From Halomonas sp. KG2 (GTDB lineage: Bacteria; Pseudomonadota; Gammaproteobacteria; Pseudomonadales; Halomonadaceae), in the NCBI GenBank assembly GCA_030440445.1, contig CP098528.1, forward strand, positions 930,001 through 994,000: a stretch of 64,000 nucleotides of DNA, written 5' to 3'. Below, in pieces: positions 7,433-15,620 of this stretch. A model generated the notes under the pieces. That model saw nothing but the letters and a program-made list of their open reading frames with translations, had not been told where the DNA came from and searched no databases. The stretch's first letter is position 1. Each line of letters begins with the position of its first letter. The position numbers and the translations under genes were made by a program.

Positions 7433-8866
7433 ATGGCTAAGTCTTCTTCTCTAACGCTAATTTTGGTTGCCGCCGGTGGGGTTGCTGTTGGGTTGTTAGC
7501 CGCTCAGGCGGCGCCCAGTTTTACATCAACGACAAGCGCCGCAGAACCTACCAGTGCGGAGCAGGGGCAGGTTTCCCAAGCATTAGCAGGGCTCGAAAGT
7601 ATTACGCTAGGTGAGCAAACTAGGGGAGAGATTACCTCGGCAGCGGAGCTGAACGGTAATGATGGTAGCCGCTATGTGCGCTATGTCATCAATCTGGAAG
7701 AGGACTCGTTAGTCGAGTTTTCTCTCAGTGGTGCCTTAAGGGGAGTCGTTGCTCTCTATGACGATGGGCTGCAGCTGCTGGAGAATGCCGAGACCGTTCG
7801 TCATCGTATCGAAAAAGATGGTCAATACGTAGTGGCCGTCAGTGGGGCGGATGCAAGCAGCTATGGCCCATTCACCCTTAATAGCCGCACGGTTGAGCTG
7901 AGCGATTCTGACACGCTGACCATTGGCGAGCCGATGGATAGTTGGCTAGGTGGCACGTCACGGGAAGTGACGTTAACCGTTGAAGAAGAAGGTATGTATC
8001 AAATCGAGATGCGTGCCGATGAGTTTGATGCGTATCTGGAGCTGTCTGGTCCGAACGGCTACAACCGTGAGGATGATGATGGCGCTGGCAACTTGAATGC
8101 ACGTATTTCAGACTTTCTTGCTCCTGGTGATTACACCGTCACCGCACGTTCTGCCTTCGGCGAAGGGAGTGGTCTTTTTACGTTGAGTGCGGAGCCACGT
8201 GAATTGCCTGACGATCTGCGCAATGATGGGAGTGTTGTGCCCAGCGAAACGCTGAATGGTTGGTTTAGCGGCCAGGAGCGAAGCTATCAACTAGAGATCG
8301 AAGAAGCGGGTATGTATCAAATTGATATGCGCTCAAGCGATATCGACTCTTATCTTGTGCTGGAAGGGCCAAATGGCTACTTCCGCGAAGATGACGATAG
8401 TGCTGGCAATCTGGATGCCAGTATTGCCGACTTTTTAGCACCGGGTAGTTATCAATTAACAGCACGCACGGCGTATGGCTCCGACAGCGGTTTGTTTACG
8501 CTTTCAGTAGAGCCGCGTGAATTGCCGGAGGGTGTAGAACTACGTAATGAGGGTGAGTTAACAGCTAATGAAACGCTCACTGGCTGGTATAGTGGTGAGC
8601 CGTTGACCTATGAACTCACTTTAGAAGAAAGCTCTTTGGTTAGGCTCAGCATGCGTTCAAGTGACTTTGATACGTATTTAGAGCTAAGTGGCGGCGGTGA
8701 TTCTTATAGCGATGATGACGGCGGTAGCGGCACTAACTCGCGTTTAGAGCAGGCGCTTTTGCCGGGTACCTACACTGTTGTTGCACGTGGTTTCGCAGTT
8801 AGCGGCAGCGGCATGTTTGAGTTGCAAGTCAATACAGAGCCAACAGAAATGCAGCCTGACGCGTAA
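7433..8866 (+). CDS. Exported protein made of four PPC-like repeats
   Basis: A 477-aa protein. The N-terminus MAKSSSLTLILVAAGGVAVGLLAAQAA is a signal peptide or anchor. The rest holds four beta-sandwich units of the bacterial pre-peptidase C-terminal (PPC) type at about residues 65-150, 165-255, 275-365 and 385-470. Each carries the pattern Y-x-L-x-(V/L)-E-E-x-G-x-Y-x-(I/L)-x-M-R-(A/S)-x-(E/D)-x-D-(A/S/T)-Y-L-x-L, then acidic REDDD(G/S)AGN and LAPG-(D/S)-Y. The acidic loops suggest calcium binding. PPC domains usually sit behind secreted peptidases; no catalytic domain is present here, so a binding or surface role is inferred. The ATG at 7433 is preferred over an upstream TTG because AAGGA lies 7 nt before it. 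A hairpin follows the stop. Confidence 0.75.
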   Translation: MAKSSSLTLILVAAGGVAVGLLAAQAAPSFTSTTSAAEPTSAEQGQVSQALAGLESITLGEQTRGEITSAAELNGNDGSRYVRYVINLEEDSLVEFSLSGALRGVVALYDDGLQLLENAETVRHRIEKDGQYVVAVSGADASSYGPFTLNSRTVELSDSDTLTIGEPMDSWLGGTSREVTLTVEEEGMYQIEMRADEFDAYLELSGPNGYNREDDDGAGNLNARISDFLAPGDYTVTARSAFGEGSGLFTLSAEPRELPDDLRNDGSVVPSETLNGWFSGQERSYQLEIEEAGMYQIDMRSSDIDSYLVLEGPNGYFREDDDSAGNLDASIADFLAPGSYQLTARTAYGSDSGLFTLSVEPRELPEGVELRNEGELTANETLTGWYSGEPLTYELTLEESSLVRLSMRSSDFDTYLELSGGGDSYSDDDGGSGTNSRLEQALLPGTYTVVARGFAVSGSGMFELQVNTEPTEMQPDA

Positions 8867-8888
8867 TGTAGCGCACGTTGTATGATGC

Positions 8889-8922
8889 AACGCCCTTGCT
8901 GGAGACAGCAGGGGCGTTTGCT
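8889..8922 (+). terminator. Hairpin terminator after the PPC-repeat gene
   Basis: AACGCCCTTGCT (8889-8900) pairs with AGCAGGGGCGTT (8907-8918) with one mismatch and is followed by TGCTTTTG. It separates the PPC gene from the lipoprotein gene. Confidence 0.7.
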
Positions 8923-8978
8923 TTTGTATTCCTATTTACGTGGCTTGAAGGTGCCTACGTTATTCACAAGGAGGTTTT

Positions 8979-9752
8979 ATGCTGCGCTATTCATTCGGTT
9001 TAACGGTGATTGGTTTATTGTTACTAGGTGGTTGTCAGTCGTCGGATGATGCTTCTGCAGAGTCACTTACGCTTGCTTCCAAAGCGGTTGAAAAAGAGTA
9101 CATAGCACCTGAGTGTCAGGCTGAACAGTGCTCTACCGTCACCGTGTCTGCGCTCGCGTTTCCGCAATCTGCAGAGCTAACGGAGCAGTTACAAAAACGG
9201 CTGTTAACGCTTGCAATGGGCATCACTGAGGAGGATGCATTGCCAGCTGATAGCTGGGAGGCCTATGCACAAAACTTTTTTGAGCTAGCTGAGGAAGATA
9301 ATCGCACCTCACCTGGAGCAATGACTAGCGAAGCGGTATTAGAAGCTAAGGTTTATGGGCAGCACAACGACTTATTGATACTTGAGCTAAGTAGCTACGT
9401 TTATCATGCGGGGCAAGCGCATGGTTTGCCAATGACTGAGTTTATGGTGATAGACGAGCGTCAGCTGCGTGTGGTTGATCCAGACGATATGTTGTTGGAA
9501 GGCCAGCAGGGCGCTTTTCAAGCACTGCTTGATCAGGCCCACCAACGCTGGATAGAGGAGATGGGTCATGATGAGCAGTTTGCCCTCAATTGGCCGCTCA
9601 GCGAGAGCCGCAACATAGCCCCGTTGGCAACTGCCTGGGAAGTTAAATACAACGTCTATGAAATTGCCCCTTATGCAGCCGGCCAGCCTGTTCTGACGAT
9701 CCCCCTTGATGCGCTGGAAGGTATCGCAAAGCCTCGCTATTTAGGTCAATAG
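8979..9752 (+). CDS. Lipoprotein with DUF3298/RsiV-like domain
   Basis: A 257-aa lipoprotein. The signal peptide ends in the lipobox LLGGC (Cys19). The mature part has an N-terminal region with two close cysteines (PECQAEQCS) and a DUF4163-like segment. A DUF3298 domain then carries YVYHAGQAHGLP (compare the family motif Y-x-x-G-G-A-H), FMVIDERQLRVVDPDDML and YNVYEIAPYAAGQPVLTIPL. This architecture is shared with RsiV-type proteins and many gammaproteobacterial lipoproteins of unknown role; no sigma factor gene is adjacent. The start is fixed by a strong AAGGAGG. The stop is 3 bp from the end of the convergent DMT transporter. Confidence 0.8.
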   Translation: MLRYSFGLTVIGLLLLGGCQSSDDASAESLTLASKAVEKEYIAPECQAEQCSTVTVSALAFPQSAELTEQLQKRLLTLAMGITEEDALPADSWEAYAQNFFELAEEDNRTSPGAMTSEAVLEAKVYGQHNDLLILELSSYVYHAGQAHGLPMTEFMVIDERQLRVVDPDDMLLEGQQGAFQALLDQAHQRWIEEMGHDEQFALNWPLSESRNIAPLATAWEVKYNVYEIAPYAAGQPVLTIPLDALEGIAKPRYLGQ

Positions 9753-9755
9753 TGT

Positions 9756-10634
9756 TTAGCGGCTTGCTTTTAAACAGCCTACGACGACCAATAAGGCGGC
9801 CGTTGGTAGCCGCCAGTCAAACACGCTGACGCCTGCCAGTACCAGTAGCAGTGCCGCTAGGATCGGTACGCCATAGGCAAGGCTGCCGACTAGGCTGGCT
9901 TGGCCAAAGCGTAGTGCTTTATCCCAGGCCACCATAGCGATGCCGTACGGCCCAAGCCCCAGCGCGATACCCGCCAACAGAGCCTCACCCTGCGGCATGA
10001 TGAAGGTTCCTTCCACTATCAAGCTGGCGCAGGCTGCAACAGCGCAGGCGATCATTAATAACCGCGGGAGCAATGGTGTTAGCGATACAGGAGCTACTTG
10101 CCCGAGCCAGGAGTAGAGCGCCCAGCAACAAGCCGCCAGTAGCGCTAACCCATACCCTGAAGCAGCCCCGCCAAAGCCGCCACTTAAGGCTTGCGGCAGT
10201 AACAAAATAGCGGCACCCGAAAAAGCAATTAGCGCACCTGTCACGCTGGCGATATGCAGACGACCAAACCGGCTCCATTGGCTTAATAGTACAAACAGCA
10301 CTGGCCAGGTGTAGGTGATCAAAGCGGCTTCTGCGGCAGGTGCTAGACGCATGCCAATGTAGTAACTGCTAACAGCACCAACGATCAATAGTGGTAGGCC
10401 AAGCCATACGCTAATTTGCCAGCGAGGACGGCAAGCCGCGACGTTAACGCGACGGCTGAGTGGCAATGTTGCCAGTGCACCTGCAAGCAGCGTAAGTGCG
10501 GTGAGCTGAAGCGGAGAGGTATCCCGAGCCAACTCTGCTAATAGCGGCGCTATGCTCCATAACATCACCGCCACAAGTGCTGCGCATACACTGTACCTGG
10601 GGGATATGACGGCCGGGGAATGAACGGGATGCAT
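9756..10634 (-). CDS. DMT-superfamily (EamA) transporter, probable exporter
   Basis: A 292-aa inner-membrane protein with about ten hydrophobic helices in two EamA halves, such as VCAALVAVMLWSIAPLLAEL and LALLAACCWALYSWLGQV, the start of the second half. Residues LITYTWPVLFVLLSQW resemble the YddG-like subgroup that exports aromatic amino acids and other metabolites. The start at 10634 was chosen because AAGGAGA lies 6 nt upstream; the longer frame adds an unlikely arginine-rich leader. It is divergent from a LysR-family gene, the usual arrangement for an exporter and its regulator. Substrate unknown. Confidence 0.8.
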   Translation of the reverse strand: MHPVHSPAVISPRYSVCAALVAVMLWSIAPLLAELARDTSPLQLTALTLLAGALATLPLSRRVNVAACRPRWQISVWLGLPLLIVGAVSSYYIGMRLAPAAEAALITYTWPVLFVLLSQWSRFGRLHIASVTGALIAFSGAAILLLPQALSGGFGGAASGYGLALLAACCWALYSWLGQVAPVSLTPLLPRLLMIACAVAACASLIVEGTFIMPQGEALLAGIALGLGPYGIAMVAWDKALRFGQASLVGSLAYGVPILAALLLVLAGVSVFDWRLPTAALLVVVGCLKASR

Positions 10635-10711
10635 GGCATCTCTCCTTGCGTTAAACCTGAGACGCGCAGCATACTCAGTAAACACTCATCACAATATCGA
10701 TCTTTTATGAT

Positions 10712-10728
10712 CATTATTATCAATAATG
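10712..10728. promoter_or_regulatory. Palindrome CATTATT-N3-AATAATG, candidate LysR operator
   Basis: A perfect 7-bp inverted repeat with a 3-bp spacer. It lies in the 101-bp region between the divergent DMT transporter and LysR genes, ending 7 bp before the LysR start. The ATTATTATCAATAAT core fits the T-N11-A pattern of LysR-type operators. Confidence 0.45.
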
Positions 10729-10735
10729 GTGATGT

Positions 10736-11608
10736 ATGCGTGCACCAACATTTGACTTAACGCTACTTCGTACGCTGGTTACTATTGCCGATACAGGTAG
10801 CGTTACGGCAGCGGCAAAGCGGCTGGCGTATACCCAGTCAACAGTGAGCATGCAGTTACAGCGTTTAGAGACGCAGCTTGATGTGCGTTTGCATGAGCGA
10901 GCTGGGCGACGACTACGTTTCACCCCAGAAGGAGATCGTTTGCTGGTACACGCGCGCCGCCTATTGGCACTCAATGACGACGCGTGGAGCGATATGCAGG
11001 CGCGCCAGATAACGGGCGATTTAACGTTGGGTATTCCTGAAGACTATGCGTCGCTATTGCCGTCAGTATTTGCGTACTTTCACCAGCTGTATCCTGCGGT
11101 GGGGCTAACCGTAAAGTGTGGCACTAGTGCTCATTTGGTCGAACAGGTCAAAGCAGCAGAGTTGGACTTGGCGCTGGTGACTCGCCAACGAAATTCGCCA
11201 GGAGGCGATGTGATTCGTCGTGAGCCACTGATGTGGGCGGTAGGGGTAAATCAGCAGCCTTCGCTAAGTGACCCTATTCCGCTGGCGCTTTACTCTCCCG
11301 GCGCTGATGTTTTTCGCGAGGTTGCTGAGCAGGCGTTACAAGGGGCTGGGCGTGATTGGCGCGTTGCGTATACCAGCCAGTCAATGGCGGGTCTTGCCCC
11401 TATTGTAACCGCGGGGTTAGCTGTTGTTGTGGTAACGCGTAGTATGTTGACCCCCTCGCTGCGCCCGCTGGATGACAGTAGTGGCCTTCCTGCCTTGCCA
11501 ATGATTGAGCTAGCGCTTCATCGTGCTCCACACCGTCCTTCTGAGCCTGCGCGGCGTTTAGGAGAATTGATTCGCGAACAGCTAGCGGCACCTAGTGAAG
11601 CGTTATAA
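10736..11608 (+). CDS. LysR-family transcriptional regulator
   Basis: A 290-aa regulator. Residues 1-62 are the winged helix-turn-helix domain (LRTLVTIADTGSVTAAAKRLAYTQSTVSMQLQRLE). The remainder is the substrate-binding effector domain (GDLTLGIPEDYASLLPSVFAYFHQLYP...). It is divergent from a DMT exporter gene over a region holding a symmetric site, so local control of that exporter and autoregulation are inferred. It resembles LysR members paired with EamA transporters. Effector unknown. Confidence 0.88.
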   Translation: MRAPTFDLTLLRTLVTIADTGSVTAAAKRLAYTQSTVSMQLQRLETQLDVRLHERAGRRLRFTPEGDRLLVHARRLLALNDDAWSDMQARQITGDLTLGIPEDYASLLPSVFAYFHQLYPAVGLTVKCGTSAHLVEQVKAAELDLALVTRQRNSPGGDVIRREPLMWAVGVNQQPSLSDPIPLALYSPGADVFREVAEQALQGAGRDWRVAYTSQSMAGLAPIVTAGLAVVVVTRSMLTPSLRPLDDSSGLPALPMIELALHRAPHRPSEPARRLGELIREQLAAPSEAL

Positions 11609-11645
11609 GGTGTTGCTTTAACATGTTCATTGATAGGAAGCTAAG

Positions 11646-11840
11646 ATGCCTATAGTCACTATCCAGCAATTCCCCCGTGATCTTGCGCAAAAGCGAGAAT
11701 TGGCAAAGCGTATTACTGATGCGTTCTGCGATGTGTATGGTACCGACCCAGTGAGCGTGCAGGTGTTTTTTCAAGAAGTAACCCAGGAAAATTGGTCCAA
11801 AGGCGGCCAAATGGGGGCTGATTGTGATACGGCTCAGTGA
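11646..11840 (+). CDS. 4-oxalocrotonate tautomerase family protein
   Basis: A 64-aa protein, the usual length of the small tautomerase subunits. It begins MPIVTIQQF with the catalytic Pro that becomes N-terminal after Met removal, followed by the helix KRELAKRITDAFCDVYGTDPVSVQVFFQEV and a C-terminal tail. Members form hexamers and tautomerise 2-hydroxymuconate-type or other enol substrates. The second conserved arginine of the classical enzyme is not obvious, so the substrate is uncertain. It follows the LysR gene by 37 bp and may be co-transcribed. A palindromic repeat element follows. Confidence 0.8.
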   Translation: MPIVTIQQFPRDLAQKRELAKRITDAFCDVYGTDPVSVQVFFQEVTQENWSKGGQMGADCDTAQ

Positions 11841-11860
11841 GGGGCTCGATAATTTAGGAT

Positions 11861-11992
11861 CCTCTGATTAATGTTATGAGCGTAGGCCAGACAAGGCAAA
11901 AATCAACGAAAAAGCGGAGTTTACGAGTTGTAAATGAGCATTTTGAGGCGATTTTTAACGCAGTATGGACAAGCGCAATAGTTAATCAGAGG
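11861..11992. repeat. 132-bp palindrome-ended intergenic repeat, MITE-like
   Basis: The ends CCTCTGATTAA (11861-11871) and TTAATCAGAGG (11982-11992) are perfect 11-bp inverted repeats. Inner segments also pair (AAAAATC / GATTTTT; TTTAC-GAGTT-GTAAA), so the whole element can fold into one long imperfect hairpin. It has no coding capacity. The structure suggests a non-autonomous mobile or REP-like intergenic element; no clear target-site duplication is visible. Confidence 0.6.
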
Positions 11993-12065
11993 TTTCTTAG
12001 TTTTTCTAACGCAACCTGACTGAGCTAAGCTAACTACCATGACGCGAATGAGCCAGGAGTTCTGA

Positions 12066-12623
12066 ATGCACGAGCTAGATCACTATATTTATCCTCACCG
12101 AGTGTTGCATTGGCTAGTGGCAGTCGCCGTGCTGCTGTCATTGGCAAGTGGTCTGACGCTTGGCTTCCTGGGGTATGAGCGCGCCGTTGATTTGCTTGGG
12201 AATGCGCTTACCAACGTGCTCTATACCAGCCATAAAACCTTAGGCGTGACGATACTGTTGCTAATGACGCTGAGGATTATTACGCGGCTAGCTTTTGTTG
12301 TGCCCGACCACGAACCGCCGCTCAATGCCTTCGAGCGAATTATCAGTACTAGCGTGCATCACTTGCTTTATGCGGGGCTAGTGGTTATGCCACTGATTGG
12401 TTGGACAGCCACTGCTACCGGCGGCTTTCCTGTTGAGTTTTTTCAATGGCATTTGCCGGGGGTATTGGGCAAAAACGAAGCGCTTTCGCAAACGCTGTTT
12501 GTTTGGCATGAGCGTTTAGGGTGGGCGTTAGTTGTGCTTATTACGCTGCATATTGCGGGTGCTCTATTTCACTGGCGAATCAAGCGCGATAACGTTATGA
12601 AACGTATGAGTTTATTTGACTGA
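12066..12623 (+). CDS. Cytochrome b561 family protein
   Basis: A 185-aa, four-helix inner-membrane cytochrome. Helix 1 begins HRVLHWLVAVAVLLSL; helix 2 has the SHKTLGVTILLL signature; helix 3 contains SVHHLLYAGLVVMPLIGW; helix 4 is WHERLGWALVVLITLHIAGALFHW. The paired histidines on these helices are the expected ligands of two b-type haems, as in E. coli CybB/YodB/YceJ. Members move electrons between the ubiquinone pool and periplasmic or superoxide acceptors. AGGAG precedes the ATG. It converges with the diguanylate cyclase gene with only 22 bp between stops. Confidence 0.9.
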   Translation: MHELDHYIYPHRVLHWLVAVAVLLSLASGLTLGFLGYERAVDLLGNALTNVLYTSHKTLGVTILLLMTLRIITRLAFVVPDHEPPLNAFERIISTSVHHLLYAGLVVMPLIGWTATATGGFPVEFFQWHLPGVLGKNEALSQTLFVWHERLGWALVVLITLHIAGALFHWRIKRDNVMKRMSLFD

Positions 12624-12645
12624 TATCGTGTTCTATCCGTCAGGA

Positions 12646-14439
12646 TCACGCTGAACCATAGCCATAGTAACGGGTGGTTTGGCGTGACTTGGCGGCGTAC
12701 ATTTGGCTATCCGCTTCGCGAAGCAGGCTGGCTAACGTGTCGTTATCTGCATAGCTAATACAAATACCGATACTGACGCCGACGCTAACTAACGTGCCAT
12801 CAGGTAGCTTGATAGGTGAGCGAACGGTCTGTTCGATACGGTTACGCATCTCCTCTAACGCAGTCTGATCAGTTATCCCCTCCAGTAAGAGAATAAACTC
12901 GTCGCCGCCAAAGCGCGCGCAATGATCACTCCCACGTGCGACGTGCACGAGACGCTTGGCGATTTGCTGAAGCACGAAATCGCCTACCTCATGGCCATAC
13001 TGGTCGTTAATTGGTTTGAAGCAGTCAAGGTCACACATGACCAGTGCTAAAGGCGTATGCGTTTTTCTACAGTGTTCAAGAGCCGCTTCTGCGCAGCGTG
13101 TCAGCCCGTTGCGGTTAAGCAAGCCGGTGAGCATATCGTGATTGGCTAGCTTCTCTAGTGCCTGAGTACGAGCGGCTACTTTTGCTTCTAGAACAGCTTC
13201 CTGTTTTTTGAGCATTGCGACGGTTTCTGCTTGAGCACGCTCTTTTTGCCATTTTAATTTATTAAAACGTGCGGCTAGTGCGAAAGATAGCAGCAACATC
13301 TCAATGGCTGAGCCGATTTGTATTCCGTGAAGGGTTAGGAAATTGGCGGGTAGAATACTAAGGTTTCGAAGTGCAAACACGCTAGCCCCAAGTAGAAATA
13401 TTGACCAGGCGAGCACAAAAATACGGGCGCTAGGCACGCGGCGCCAACTGCAATAAATACCGCACACGAGCATTAATAGTGAGGCAGCAAACCCTGTTAT
13501 ATCCATTAAGCGTAGGGCGGGTTGAAGTGGCAAAAATATCATCGCTACCAGCGCTATATAGCAGTAGCCGCGAAACAGCGTAATGATGTGATGCCAACGT
13601 GGGCAGTAGATGGCCGTGTTAAGAAAACTTTGCGTGAATAGGGCGCCCATCGCAGAAGCAAAGGTAAAGCCAATCGCTACCAGGCGCGCGGTGTTATCGC
13701 CTAGGAAACTCCAAAACATCAGCGTGCCAAGGCCATTGAACGTCAAACTTGCCAGTGTAAACCCGAAGGCAAATAGCGCGTAGTAGAGAAATACGTGCTC
13801 TTTAAGCACAAAAAATAGCAGCAGGTTGTAAATGCTTAATGCTAGCAGCATGCCGAAGTAAGTCGCCAGCCAGAAATTATGCCGGTCATTTTGAGTATAA
13901 AACGCCTCTGGCGTCATTAAGCTGTAGCTCAGAAACTTACTGCCCGTGGCTTTTACCTGGGTATAAAGCGTCACGGTTTCTCCGCCGACCAGCATCACCG
14001 GAAAAACGGCCTGTCGGTGGGCGATTGATCGCTCGTCAATTGGCACGGCGCTTCCGCTGTACTGAACATCGCTAGCGTGTTCCCTCAGCGTATACAGAGT
14101 GACATGGTCTAAAAATGGGTATTCGAATTTAACCATCCAGGTAGTCGGGAGGGACGATGCATTACGAATTTGTGTTTTTAGCCAGACATCGCTTTGTGTA
14201 TAGCCGAAATGTAGGTTAGAGGCGTGATGGACCGGTTTAAATGAAGGAGATAATGCTAAAACATCGCGTAGGTTTAGCGATTCTAAGGTATTCCAGTAAC
14301 CGCTTGCTTCATTTAAGTCGTAACGCGCCTGCTCGGGAGAGACGACGATGGTAGCTGCAGCACTTGCTTGTGAATGCCAGCTAATAATAAGCACTAACAA
14401 GCCAGCCGGAAGGCGCTTTAACCAACAGTAAGCATCCAT
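12646..14439 (-). CDS. Diguanylate cyclase with 7TMR-DISM sensor
   Basis: A 597-aa membrane signalling protein. A signal peptide (residues 1-28) is followed by a periplasmic 7TMR-DISMED2-like domain (~30-170, with the HFGYTQSDVWLKTQIRN motif), seven transmembrane helices (~185-385), a short coiled coil rich in K, E and Q (~390-430) and a GGDEF domain (~435-597). The catalytic motif reads RFGGDEF near residue 510. An RGSD inhibitory I-site lies five residues before it, so an active, product-inhibited c-di-GMP synthase is predicted. The sensor domain usually binds carbohydrate-like or other extracytoplasmic ligands. No ribosome-binding site stands out. It stands alone between two unrelated genes. 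Confidence 0.9.
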   Translation of the reverse strand: MDAYCWLKRLPAGLLVLIISWHSQASAAATIVVSPEQARYDLNEASGYWNTLESLNLRDVLALSPSFKPVHHASNLHFGYTQSDVWLKTQIRNASSLPTTWMVKFEYPFLDHVTLYTLREHASDVQYSGSAVPIDERSIAHRQAVFPVMLVGGETVTLYTQVKATGSKFLSYSLMTPEAFYTQNDRHNFWLATYFGMLLALSIYNLLLFFVLKEHVFLYYALFAFGFTLASLTFNGLGTLMFWSFLGDNTARLVAIGFTFASAMGALFTQSFLNTAIYCPRWHHIITLFRGYCYIALVAMIFLPLQPALRLMDITGFAASLLMLVCGIYCSWRRVPSARIFVLAWSIFLLGASVFALRNLSILPANFLTLHGIQIGSAIEMLLLSFALAARFNKLKWQKERAQAETVAMLKKQEAVLEAKVAARTQALEKLANHDMLTGLLNRNGLTRCAEAALEHCRKTHTPLALVMCDLDCFKPINDQYGHEVGDFVLQQIAKRLVHVARGSDHCARFGGDEFILLLEGITDQTALEEMRNRIEQTVRSPIKLPDGTLVSVGVSIGICISYADNDTLASLLREADSQMYAAKSRQTTRYYGYGSA

Positions 14440-14580
14440 AAATATCGCTATTTTGGTTATTTTTGCGTTGGGCTTTATCGCTTCTAGGTCTTAGTGCCTA
14501 GGTTCCCTTGCCTGCCTTGGGCGGGTTTTGCTCCTAGGCAAAGTGTAGACCTCTTTCAAAGCGAGTGGCCGACAATGGGT

Positions 14581-15447
14581 CTAAAGCATGAGACAGTTCA
14601 GACTTTTAGTTAGGCGCTGGACTAGTTGTCCACTGTGGCGCCAAAAATGCCAATAAAGTGGCACGGTAAGCGAGTGGCCGGGGGCGATGCTGACAAGATG
14701 GCCTTTTTGCAGTTGGTCTAGTGCCTGCAGTTGTGGAACCATTCCGTAGCCAATGCCTGCGGTGGCGAGACGCACAAACCCTTCTGATGAAGGGCACAGG
14801 TGGTAGGGGAAATGGCCGTGATAGCCACACTGAGCAAGAAACTGATGCTGAAGCTGGTCATGAGGGCCGAACACAATCACTGGGGCTTGCTGAAAAGCTT
14901 CTGGAGAAAGGCCTTCAGGAAAGTAGCGTTGCACGTAGGCAGGTGATGCTAGCGGGAGATAACGCATCTCGCCTACTTTAATACAGCGAGCGCCCGCGAT
15001 GGGTGTTGGCGTAGAGCAAAGGCAGGCTGCGACATCGCCATCTCGCAGACGGTTAAGCCCAACGTCCTGATCCTCAATAACTAAATCGAGCAATACGCCC
15101 TCGGTTTGACAGATATCTGCCACAGCGTTTGCCCACCACGTCACCACGCTGTCAGCGTTGATGGCGATTCTTAGTCGGGTCGTTGCGTTATCTAGCGTAG
15201 GTAGCGTCTGCTGTAGGTCGCGTTCTAACAGCTGTACTTGCTGGTAATGGGTGAGTAGCCGCTGACCAGCAGGTGTAGGTGAAAGCTTAGGATGGCGCAT
15301 TAGCACTGGCTGGCCTAGACGTACTTCCAGTGCTTTTATACGTTGGGAGATGGCTGATTGAGAAAGTCCTAATGTATCGCCTGCTCGTTCAAAACCGCCG
15401 CACTCCACCACAGTGGCCAGAGCATGGAGAAGTTTGTAATCCAACAT
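14581..15447 (-). CDS. argP: LysR-family regulator, ArgP-like
   Basis: A 288-aa regulator beginning MLDYKLLHALATVVECGGFERAGDTLGLSQSAISQRIKALE. It has the GGFERA-x-x-L-x-x-(S/T)QSA(I/V)SQRIK signature of ArgP/IciA, and the C-terminal part carries NADSVVTWW and SSEGFVRLA that match E. coli ArgP by memory. ArgP senses lysine and arginine and controls amino-acid exporter and metabolic genes. Here no lysE/argO exporter is next to it; instead the divergent neighbour is an imelysin operon. Any link between the two is unproven. The usual ribosome-binding site is weak. Confidence 0.75.
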   Translation of the reverse strand: MLDYKLLHALATVVECGGFERAGDTLGLSQSAISQRIKALEVRLGQPVLMRHPKLSPTPAGQRLLTHYQQVQLLERDLQQTLPTLDNATTRLRIAINADSVVTWWANAVADICQTEGVLLDLVIEDQDVGLNRLRDGDVAACLCSTPTPIAGARCIKVGEMRYLPLASPAYVQRYFPEGLSPEAFQQAPVIVFGPHDQLQHQFLAQCGYHGHFPYHLCPSSEGFVRLATAGIGYGMVPQLQALDQLQKGHLVSIAPGHSLTVPLYWHFWRHSGQLVQRLTKSLNCLML

Positions 15448-15552
15448 GGCCGTCTTCCCAGGATAAGAAAGTAATGACGTTATGCAAAAGGCGCGTATTT
15501 AACAAATAAAAGCGCCATATCTTTATGCAAGTGAGATTGAATGTCATAAGTA

Positions 15553-15565
15553 AATGAATTACATT
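15553..15565 (+). promoter_or_regulatory. Weak Fur-like dyad upstream of the imelysin operon
   Basis: AATGAATTACATT carries the AATG...CATT half-sites of a Fur box with a diverged centre (9 of 13 positions match the core of the classical 19-bp site). It lies 56 bp upstream of the first imelysin start. Iron control of imelysin loci is known in other bacteria, but this match is modest. Confidence 0.35.
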
Positions 15566-15620
15566 AATCTACAGGGAAACGACACTAAACTCTTAATGCC
15601 ATCGCTTAAAGGACACTGTA

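Noticed and set aside
15448..15620. ArgP-like regulator as the specific regulator of the imelysin operon
   Set aside because: Divergent placement alone is insufficient; ArgP proteins respond to basic amino acids, and no clear ArgP site was found between the genes.
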